From Lachnoclostridium sp. UBA739 (GTDB lineage Bacteria; Bacillota_A; Clostridia; Lachnospirales; Lachnospiraceae): a DNA stretch of 5,146 bases. The DNA lies in the NCBI GenBank assembly GCA_002297865.1, contig DBKX01000433.1, forward strand, positions 9,801-14,946, in the 5' to 3' direction. The translations under genes were made by a program, and so were the position numbers. Numbering within the stretch: the first letter of the stretch is position 1; each line of letters begins with the position of its first letter. The notes under the pieces were generated by a model. It searched no databases, was not told where the DNA came from, and worked only from the letters and a program-made list of their open reading frames with translations. Shown here piece by piece: positions 1 to 4,572 of the stretch.

Positions 1-211
1 TCCAGTCACTAAAATCTCCATCAATGGAAATTGTACTGTTTTTTCCATATCCAAATGGATTGGTTTTGTAGTAAGTAGAGCTAAATGAACTAGTGGCAGC
101 AGATGTTTTCGTTGTACCGAAGCTGGTAAACGTACATAGTATCATTGCCAGTGTTAAGACGATAGCAGTCAGCTTTTTGCATCTTAAAATCGTATTATGC
201 TGATTTACCAT
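1..211 (-). CDS. Secreted protein, N-terminal fragment with signal peptide
   Basis: The gene starts with ATG at 211 on the minus strand and runs off the left edge, so only the first 70 residues are visible. A perfect AAGGAGG ribosome binding site lies at 219-225, seven bases before the start. The N-terminus is a classic Sec signal peptide: a basic stretch (R10, K12, K13), a hydrophobic core at about residues 14-31 (LTAIVLTLAMILCTFTSF), and a small-residue cleavage region near KTSAA (35-39). Cys26 is not in a proper lipobox, so this is probably a released or wall-attached protein rather than a lipoprotein. The exported part begins Ser/Thr/Tyr-rich and reaches ISIDGDFSDW (61-70). That IDGxFSDW pattern is, from memory, typical of the first strands of CBM9/DOMON-like beta-sandwich modules in secreted clostridial proteins. 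The full function cannot be read from this fragment. The upstream operators suggest sugar-dependent control. Confidence 0.85.
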   Translation of the reverse strand, partial: MVNQHNTILRCKKLTAIVLTLAMILCTFTSFGTTKTSAATSSFSSTYYKTNPFGYGKNSTISIDGDFSDW

Positions 212-250
212 AATGAAACCTCCTTCAATTAATTTGTAATGAATAGTTGC

Positions 251-264
251 TGGTAACGTTTGCA
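251..264. promoter_or_regulatory. Third operator-like site in the leader, near-identical inverted copy of the first
   Basis: TGGTAACGTTTGCA matches the reverse complement of the spacer site (327-340) at 13 of 14 positions, as a pair of sites for one regulator would. It sits about 50-60 bases downstream of the predicted minus-strand transcription start, a position suited to a roadblock or to looping with the upstream site. Confidence 0.55.
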
Positions 265-299
265 GTAAAATGGTAAGAAAACGTAAATCCATTAATATG

Positions 300-313
300 T
301 CGTAACGTTATTA
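300..313. promoter_or_regulatory. Second AACGTT operator-like site at the predicted start of transcription
   Basis: TCGTAACGTTATTA shares the GTAACGTT core with the flanking sites but departs from the cre consensus at three constrained positions, so it would be weaker. It covers the predicted transcription start (about 312) of the minus-strand gene. Confidence 0.45.
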
Positions 314-318
314 ACATT

Positions 319-347
319 ATTGTAAATGAAAACGTTACCATTATCAA
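319..347 (-). promoter_or_regulatory. Sigma-A-type promoter of the left-hand secreted-protein gene
   Basis: On the minus strand, TTGATA (342-347, 5/6 to TTGACA) and TACAAT (319-324, 5/6 to TATAAT) are separated by exactly 17 bases. Transcription would begin near 312, giving a leader of about 100 bases before the ATG at 211. The spacer is almost entirely filled by a cre/LacI-like operator, so binding there would directly block RNA polymerase. Confidence 0.7.
327..340. promoter_or_regulatory. Candidate cre/LacI-family operator in promoter spacer
   Basis: TGAAAACGTTACCA fits the catabolite-responsive element consensus TGWNANCGNTNWCA at all but one constrained position (C instead of W at position 12). 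It is centred on the CG dyad typical of LacI/GalR-family operators and lies between the -35 and -10 boxes of the minus-strand promoter. The binder could be CcpA or a dedicated LacI-type regulator. Which one cannot be told from the site. Confidence 0.65.
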
Positions 348-429
348 TTCGAAATATTTATAAAAGAGATACTATATATTAGTAGAATGTGACAGAAATA
401 ATGATAAAAAAGTGAAATAGTAAATGTTA

Positions 430-458
430 TTGAATTCGTTTAGGGAATCTACTATAAT
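430..458 (+). promoter_or_regulatory. Sigma-A-type promoter of the exonuclease-SDR unit
   Basis: TTGAAT (430-435, 4/6) and a perfect TATAAT (453-458) are spaced by 17 bases. Transcription would start around 465, leaving a leader of about 68 bases. It diverges from the promoter of the secreted-protein gene. The operator-like sites all lie more than 80 bases upstream, so they probably do not control it. Confidence 0.75.
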
Positions 459-470
459 ACAAACAGTTGC

Positions 471-509
471 GTAAGTATAAGAAGACAACTTACAAAGGAC
501 TTTTGTAAG
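471..509 (+). other. Two competing hairpins in the 5' leader
   Basis: ACTTAC (488-493) can pair upstream with GTAAGT (471-476, six base pairs, loop of 11). Alternatively CTTACAAA (489-496) can pair downstream with TTTGTAAG (502-509, eight perfect pairs, loop of 5). The two foldings exclude each other. No T-run follows, so this is not a classic terminator. The ribosome binding site (522-526) lies just outside the second stem. Transcript stability or a mild effect on translation is possible; no known riboswitch is recognised. Confidence 0.45.
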
Positions 510-532
510 AAAGGTAAAAGCGGAGGAGTAAT

Positions 533-1600
533 ATGGAACAGAAACGAAAATTATTAATTATAGATGGCAGCTCTATGCTGGTAACGAATTATTTTGCAAC
601 ACTGCCACCACAGGTAAAAATGGCCAAGACAGATGAAGAGAGAATTAAGAACTATCATCGCATTATGAAAAGTCCAGATGGAAGATATACCAATGCTGTT
701 TTCACAACATTAAAGGCCGTAAAAGCAATTATCGATGGACCTTATGGATTTACCCACATGGCAATATGCTTTGATAAAACAAGAAATACATTCCGTCGAG
801 AACTTTATCAGGAATATAAGGCGAATCGAAAGCCTACACAGGAGCCGTTAAAGGAACAATTTATCCTAATGGAACAGGTGTTCGAACAGATCGGCTTGAA
901 GGTTTTATATAGTGATCAGTTTGAAGCGGACGATCTTGCCGGAAGTGTAGCCAAACAATTCAGCCCTGAGTTTGATTCAGTTCGTATTTTAACGAAAGAT
1001 ACCGATTATTATCAGCTTGCAGATGATAGTGCGAACATACGTTTGTGGATGCTGCAAACCAAAGAAGATACTGCGTTGGATATTATTAGAAGAAATACGA
1101 GTTATTTATTTTCAAATGAGACAGTGGAAGAGCATGTAAAGGAATTGTATGGTCATACTCCGAAAAACATTGTAGAGTTTACAGAGGAGTACGTGTTCGG
1201 TGAGAAAGGCGTCTATCCTGACCTGATAGTAGAATTAAAGGCAATTGAAGGAGATACCTCTGACAATATTCCAGGAGTGAAGAATGTATCTTCGGCAGCA
1301 GCTCCATTGCTCAATGAATATGGTAGTTTAGAAGGAATCTATGAAGCAATTGATGAATGTGAAGGTATTGCAAAGAAAGAAAAGGAACTGGCAACATTCT
1401 GGAAGGAAAAACTAGAGATTAAGCGTTCTCCAATCAAGTCAATGCTGGCTGGAAGAGAAAGTGCATTCTTGTCACGTGAACTGGCTCAGATTAAGACAGA
1501 TATTGACCTTGGTATGAAGGTAGATGATATGATGATTCATGTGAATGAGAAGAAGCTTAAGGAAGTTTGTGAGGAACTAGGAATTAAGAAATTGAATTAG
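533..1600 (+). CDS. Stand-alone 5'-3' exonuclease (PolA N-terminal nuclease/FEN family)
   Basis: This 355-residue protein is a cytosolic, metal-dependent 5' nuclease of the family that removes flaps and RNA primers in replication and repair. Here the nuclease stands alone, with no polymerase domain. The acidic metal ligands are in place: D11 (IIDGSS), D81 (CFD), the EADD block (131-134), D156 and D158 (TKDTD), and D241/D244 (GDTSDN). The arch-region signature FRRELYQEYKANR (87-99) is also intact. The helix-hairpin-helix region follows at about 245-270, but its usual glycine-rich hairpin (GIGEKTA type) reads VKNVSSAAA. The spacing between TKDTD and GDTSDN is about 83 residues, clearly longer than in PolA as I recall it (under 50), and there is a further insert near residues 26-50. 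The start is set by GGAGG at 522-526, six bases before ATG. The SDR gene follows after 36 bp with no terminator between. Pure flap endonuclease activity is also possible. Confidence 0.9.
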   Translation: MEQKRKLLIIDGSSMLVTNYFATLPPQVKMAKTDEERIKNYHRIMKSPDGRYTNAVFTTLKAVKAIIDGPYGFTHMAICFDKTRNTFRRELYQEYKANRKPTQEPLKEQFILMEQVFEQIGLKVLYSDQFEADDLAGSVAKQFSPEFDSVRILTKDTDYYQLADDSANIRLWMLQTKEDTALDIIRRNTSYLFSNETVEEHVKELYGHTPKNIVEFTEEYVFGEKGVYPDLIVELKAIEGDTSDNIPGVKNVSSAAAPLLNEYGSLEGIYEAIDECEGIAKKEKELATFWKEKLEIKRSPIKSMLAGRESAFLSRELAQIKTDIDLGMKVDDMMIHVNEKKLKEVCEELGIKKLN

Positions 1601-1636
1601 GTAACCGTAAATATGTAAGAGTAAGGGTGATCGTAT

Positions 1637-2443
1637 ATGAAAACAGTTGTAATCACTGGAAGTACTCGTGGCTTTGGTTATGAAATGGCAAAGATGTTCT
1701 TATTACAGAAATGCAATGTCGTAATCAGTGGCAGGAAACAAGCCACAGTTGAAGAAACATGTGAAAAACTTAGGAATGAGACCCAAAATACTAGCGTAAA
1801 AGGATTTTCCTGTAATGTAACAGACATAAATGCACTTGAAAAACTATGGAATTTTGCAAAGAGTGAATTTCAAAAAGTAGATATCTGGATTAACAATGCC
1901 GGTGTCAATCAACCAGATCGTTTCATATGGGAAATTGGCAAACCGGACATTGACCATTTGATAGACATAGATCTAAAAGGAACCGTTTACGGAAGCAAAG
2001 TTGCTATGAATGGTATGATACAACAGGGATTTGGTTTTATCTATAACGTGGAAGGTCATGGAAGCAACGATAACATAATAAGCAAGTTAAGTTTATATGG
2101 CACTACAAAACGAGCAGTTACCTACTTTACACAAGCACTAGCAAAGGAAGCAGAAGAGAGTAAGTCAGGTGTGAAGGTTGGGCGAATAGCGCCAGGTATC
2201 ATGATTACGGACTTCCTTAGGAAACCTCTTGGGGGAGATAAGAATGAGATTACGTTGGATAATAAAACAGTAAAGGTGTACAACATACTAGGGGATTATC
2301 CTGAGACGATTGCACGATATGTAGTTAGAAAGATGCTGGTGAATACGAAAAATGACGTAAGAATTGTCTGGTTGACGAATCGGAGGGCAGCAGGAAGGTT
2401 TTTAAAAGGAATAGTAAAGAAGAGAAAATTGATTATAGAATGA
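1637..2443 (+). CDS. SDR-family NAD(P)-dependent oxidoreductase, NYC1-like
   Basis: This 268-residue short-chain dehydrogenase should oxidise or reduce a carbonyl or alcohol group using NAD(P)(H); the substrate is unknown. The Rossmann cofactor motif TGSTRGFG spans residues 7-14. R11 and R33 (SGRK) favour NADP(H). NNAG is at 86-89 and the catalytic YGTTK at 154-158. The classical catalytic Ser, about 13-14 residues before the Tyr, is not at its usual place: the segment reads NVEGHGSND (137-145), and only S143 is close. This NxxGxGS pattern recalls the NYC1/NOL (chlorophyll b reductase-like) branch of SDRs, though chlorophyll is not expected here. The C-terminus (about 249-265) is strongly basic, possibly a membrane- or nucleic-acid-contacting tail. 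Translation starts at ATG with GGTGATC (1626-1632), complementary to the 16S 3' end, four bases upstream. It is probably co-transcribed with the exonuclease and ends before a strong terminator. Confidence 0.88.
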   Translation: MKTVVITGSTRGFGYEMAKMFLLQKCNVVISGRKQATVEETCEKLRNETQNTSVKGFSCNVTDINALEKLWNFAKSEFQKVDIWINNAGVNQPDRFIWEIGKPDIDHLIDIDLKGTVYGSKVAMNGMIQQGFGFIYNVEGHGSNDNIISKLSLYGTTKRAVTYFTQALAKEAEESKSGVKVGRIAPGIMITDFLRKPLGGDKNEITLDNKTVKVYNILGDYPETIARYVVRKMLVNTKNDVRIVWLTNRRAAGRFLKGIVKKRKLIIE

Positions 2444-2475
2444 TATAATAAAATGGAAGCGATGAATGAAATGAG

Positions 2476-2508
2476 AAGGAGTTGGTTTGAATACTGACTC
2501 CTTTTTTT
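2476..2508 (+). terminator. Intrinsic terminator of the exonuclease-SDR unit
   Basis: AAGGAGTTGGT (2476-2486) pairs with ACTGACTCCTT (2493-2503) over 11 positions, including two G-T wobbles, around a six-base loop. A run of seven T (2502-2508) follows. It lies 33 bases after the SDR stop codon. Confidence 0.88.
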
Positions 2509-2544
2509 AATGCTTATATAGTTTATATTAGACATAAACCACTC

Positions 2545-2574
2545 AATAATGACATGTATGATATAGACATTATT
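2545..2574. promoter_or_regulatory. Inverted repeat overlapping the -35 box, possible operator
   Basis: AATAATG (2545-2551) and CATTATT (2568-2574) are perfect inverted arms, 16 bases apart. The right arm overlaps the -35 hexamer of the flavoprotein promoter, as expected of a repressor site. A smaller inverted repeat, GTTTAT/ATAAAC (2521-2526 and 2534-2539), lies just upstream. Short AT-rich palindromes also arise by chance in such DNA, so the call is tentative. Confidence 0.3.
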
Positions 2575-2592
2575 TTCTAATATATGTATAAT
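2564..2592 (+). promoter_or_regulatory. Sigma-A-type promoter of the flavoprotein gene
   Basis: TAGACA (2564-2569, 5/6) and a perfect TATAAT (2587-2592) have the ideal spacing of 17 bases. Transcription should begin near 2599, about 34 bases before the ATG at 2633. Confidence 0.78.
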
Positions 2593-2632
2593 ATATAGGG
2601 AAGTATTAATTTTGAAAGGGGATTACATTTTT

Positions 2633-3925
2633 ATGGAAACTAATTTATTTGACGTGATTATTACAGGTGCAGGTCCTGCAGGGTTAATGGCGGCAAAAAC
2701 TGCCAGAGAATTTGGACTAAATGTCTTAGTAATTGAGAAGTTTAAAGATTTTTCAGTCTTGCGAAGAGCATGTTCTGCACAATTTATATTAGATGATGAT
2801 TATCAAGATGAGGAAATGAAGCTAGAAAATAATCAAATCTGCTTTACTAAAAATGATTTCAAAGTGAACTACGATGGAGATATCGTCGAAATCAAAAACA
2901 AGTATTACTTTTCTCCACATAAACATCGTATTCATTTTGCAAAATCAGACGGCTCAGCGTTTGCTTTAAAATTTGATAAAATTGTGTTGTTGCGTGGTTT
3001 ATATGAGGAGTGCATATCCTTAGGTGTAAATTTCTTACTAGGCGCATTGGTGCATTCAGGAAAAGATTATGGCGATTATGTCTCAGTTGAAGTCATCAAA
3101 ACTCTTGAAAAACAAACGTTTAAGGGCAAAAAACTAATTATTGCAGAAGGTGTTAATCCAACTGTAAGCAGTAAATTCGGTTTCACAAAAGAACGTATCC
3201 ATTTCGCTACATCATTTGTACATAAGTTTTATCTTAAGGGTGTCACCGAATTTGAACCAAATAGCTGGAACCTTTTTTATGGAAAAGCCTATCATTCAAA
3301 TGCTGCAATCATCGTTGGACCAAGTTTACTGGAAAAAGATATATTGGAGTTTACCTTATCTGGAGATGCAAAATTACTGCCAAAAGACATTTACAAAGAA
3401 TTAATTGCTTCAGGTCCTCTAGCAAAACAATTGGAACATGCGAAAATAGTACAAACCCAAGGTTGTTGTGTGAAAGCCTATTCCTCACTAAAAGTGCCTT
3501 ATAAACAAAATGTTCTAGTAATCGGCGATACTGCAGCATTTGTGGAAGTCGAAGTACAAGGAGGTTTTACATGCGGCTATCGGGCAGCGAAAGCTGTATA
3601 TGATGAACTACATCAATTGCATGGATTTGAAAATTATACAAAATGGTGGCAGAAATCCTTTGAATTTAATGATGACGGATATTTACAGGTAGCACAAGGA
3701 TATGCGTTAGTTCCAACCTATACGGATGATGAATTAGACTATTTGTTCGGATTAATTGAAAACGAAGTACTTGAAGGAACTTACAGTCAATATAAAACAC
3801 CTAAACTTATTTGGGGTGCAATTCGGAAGCATTCAGAGAAGATTAAGGCAGAAAAACCTGATGTGTACCGTAAGATGGAAAAGATGAATGAGATGACATT
3901 GTCAGCTACGTTCCACAAAGAATAG
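2633..3925 (+). CDS. FAD-dependent oxidoreductase, geranylgeranyl reductase/FixC type
   Basis: The 430-residue product is a flavoprotein of the PHBH-fold group that includes geranylgeranyl reductases, FixC-like dehydrogenases and aromatic hydroxylases. It starts with a Rossmann FAD-binding motif, GAGPAG (12-17), and the strand VLVIEKF (31-37), whose Glu35 would bind the FAD ribose. The second FAD signature is VLVIGDTAAFVEVEVQGG (294-311), with Asp299. RRACSAQ (44-50) places a Cys at the position where reductases of this group often carry a conserved Cys, which I recall only from family patterns. The C-terminal third (about 330-430) is helical and charged, without a membrane segment. A substrate cannot be assigned; unsaturated lipid chains or an aromatic compound are possible. 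I prefer ATG at 2633 over the in-frame TTG at 2612, because AAAGGGG (2615-2621) precedes the ATG and the GxGxxG motif then sits at the usual distance from the start. The gene is alone between a promoter and a distal terminator. Confidence 0.85.
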   Translation: METNLFDVIITGAGPAGLMAAKTAREFGLNVLVIEKFKDFSVLRRACSAQFILDDDYQDEEMKLENNQICFTKNDFKVNYDGDIVEIKNKYYFSPHKHRIHFAKSDGSAFALKFDKIVLLRGLYEECISLGVNFLLGALVHSGKDYGDYVSVEVIKTLEKQTFKGKKLIIAEGVNPTVSSKFGFTKERIHFATSFVHKFYLKGVTEFEPNSWNLFYGKAYHSNAAIIVGPSLLEKDILEFTLSGDAKLLPKDIYKELIASGPLAKQLEHAKIVQTQGCCVKAYSSLKVPYKQNVLVIGDTAAFVEVEVQGGFTCGYRAAKAVYDELHQLHGFENYTKWWQKSFEFNDDGYLQVAQGYALVPTYTDDELDYLFGLIENEVLEGTYSQYKTPKLIWGAIRKHSEKIKAEKPDVYRKMEKMNEMTLSATFHKE

Positions 3926-3963
3926 TTGGTGAAAATGACATGGGCAAGTAAGAATGTCCCTTA

Positions 3964-4007
3964 CAGTGACAGAGCGAACCACCAGTGTGAACTAGTGGTT
4001 CTGACTG
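3964..4007. repeat. Long interrupted palindrome, possible dispersed repeat (REP-like)
   Basis: The core GAACCACCAG (3976-3985) pairs with CTAGTGGTTC (3992-4001) at nine of ten positions around a TGTGAA loop. Outer arms CAGT (3964-3967) and ACTG (4004-4007) extend it, with an internal CA/TG pair and bulges. It is richer in GC than its surroundings, is not followed by T's (it is followed by six or more A's), and begins 38 bases after the flavoprotein stop. It looks like an extragenic palindromic element or an mRNA 3'-end stabiliser, but only one copy is visible here. Confidence 0.5.
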
Positions 4008-4040
4008 AAAAAAGATTTAGAAACAGTGAAATTTAAATTT

Positions 4041-4082
4041 TGTACTTTTGATAAATGTACATCAGCCGACAACATTTGTCGG
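4041..4082 (+). other. Two tandem hairpins in the 3' region of the flavoprotein transcript
   Basis: TGTACTTT (4041-4048) pairs with AAATGTACA (4053-4061), leaving one bulged T and a TGAT loop. Four bases later CCGACAA (4066-4072) pairs perfectly with TTGTCGG (4076-4082) around a CAT loop. The second is compact, GC-containing and stands out in this AT-rich stretch. With the palindrome before and the terminator after, the transcript end would be a chain of four stem-loops. No known RNA family is recognised. Confidence 0.45.
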
Positions 4083-4111
4083 GGGAAGTGAAAGTGGAAA
4101 AATGATGGGGA

Positions 4112-4153
4112 GAGCCAAATTTGCTGTTATTACAGTAGTTTGGGTCTTTTTTT
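4112..4153 (+). terminator. Intrinsic terminator downstream of the flavoprotein gene
   Basis: The arm GAGCCAAATTTGCTGT (4112-4127) pairs with ACAGTAGTTTGGGTC (4132-4146) through CTGT/ACAG, wobble and A-T pairs with one bulge, CCAAA/TTTGG, and an outer GA/TC. A run of seven T (4147-4153) follows directly. It lies 187 bases after the flavoprotein stop codon, so it would either end a long 3' UTR or end a separate small RNA. Confidence 0.72.
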
Positions 4154-4169
4154 AGTGTAATAAGATTAT

Positions 4170-4208
4170 CTTTTTTCCACTTTTTCTTGCATTGAAAGTG
4201 AAAAAAAG
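4170..4208. repeat. T-rich/A-rich inverted repeat, also complementary to 4091-4102
   Basis: CTTTTTTCCACTTTT (4170-4184) and GAAAGTGAAAAAAAG (4194-4208) are complementary at 13 of 15 positions with a nine-base loop. The left arm (TTTTTCCACTTT, 4172-4183) is also perfectly complementary to AAAGTGGAAAAA (4091-4102), so it could instead close a large stem around the terminator. T's come first and A's last, the reverse of an intrinsic terminator on either strand. Confidence 0.4.
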
Positions 4209-4572
4209 CCGTATAGGTGAAATGAAGTTGGAAAAAAAACGTATTTACGGTTTGAAAAGAGTTTTTGGTTAATTGAGTAAGTGAAAATGAAAAATTAAGT
4301 TATCTTTATGAAAGCCTAATTTTTCTCAAATTGTCTTGAACATAAGCATAAACTTATTAAATAAGATAATGGATGCCAAATTACGATTATCAACATTAAT
4401 GCCTCTTTTTAATGATTACAAAAATACTAGTAAATGTAATAAATAAGTAGTATTATGTATGTATAACCAATTTCTACACTAACCGATACATATGACAAAA
4501 AAGTTTTAATCTGATAATGAATTTTTACGGTTATTTCTTTGGTTAATTAAATTATATTGAGGAGAGAGTTAA
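4209..4572. other. AT-rich intergenic region without a recognisable gene
   Basis: This stretch has stop codons in all frames at short intervals, and no protein similarity is recognised. It holds a small palindrome (CTTAT-taa-ATAAG, in the 4350-4365 area), repeated GTGAAA words (4217, 4281), and the leader of the next gene. A tiny ORF (4222-4272, 16 residues, basic) has its AGGTGA too close to the ATG to be convincing. Confidence 0.6.
4492..4518 (+). promoter_or_regulatory. Weak candidate promoter for the last gene
   Basis: ATGACA (4492-4497, 5/6) and GATAAT (4513-4518, 5/6) are separated by only 15 bases, shorter than the ideal 17. If used, the leader would be about 48 bases. No better-spaced pair was found between the upstream terminator and the gene. 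Confidence 0.3.

Noticed and set aside
2296..2535. Minus-strand open frame of 79 codons
   Set aside because: It overlaps the end of the SDR gene and runs through its terminator, has no ribosome binding site, and its hydrophobic composition follows from the opposite strand's lysine-rich coding and AT-rich DNA.
2612..2632. TTG start giving seven extra residues to the flavoprotein
   Set aside because: The good AAAGGGG ribosome binding site lies inside this extension and serves the ATG at 2633, which also places GAGPAG at the normal distance from the start.
3216..3404. Plus-strand open frame of 62 codons inside the flavoprotein gene
   Set aside because: It lies wholly within a well-supported gene in another frame, with no family resemblance.
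3351..3539. Minus-strand open frame of 62 codons inside the flavoprotein gene
   Set aside because: It is antisense to conserved flavoprotein sequence including the second FAD motif, and has no promoter or ribosome binding site.
3964..4015. Palindrome as an intrinsic terminator
   Set aside because: It is followed by A's rather than T's on the plus strand, and on the minus strand the T-run precedes the stem instead of following it.
3935..4036. 33-residue ORF between the flavoprotein gene and the terminator
   Set aside because: GGTGA is only two bases before the ATG, and most of the ORF is made of the palindromic element, so the open frame is probably incidental. Ribosome profiling could overturn this.
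4222..4272. 16-residue basic ORF (MKLEKKRIYG start)
   Set aside because: The AGGTGA is one base from the ATG, too close to act as a ribosome binding site, and there is no promoter or similarity.
3926..4300. CRISPR array or phage attachment site
   Set aside because: Repeated words are too short and irregularly spaced for CRISPR, and there is no integrase, tRNA gene or flanking direct repeat.
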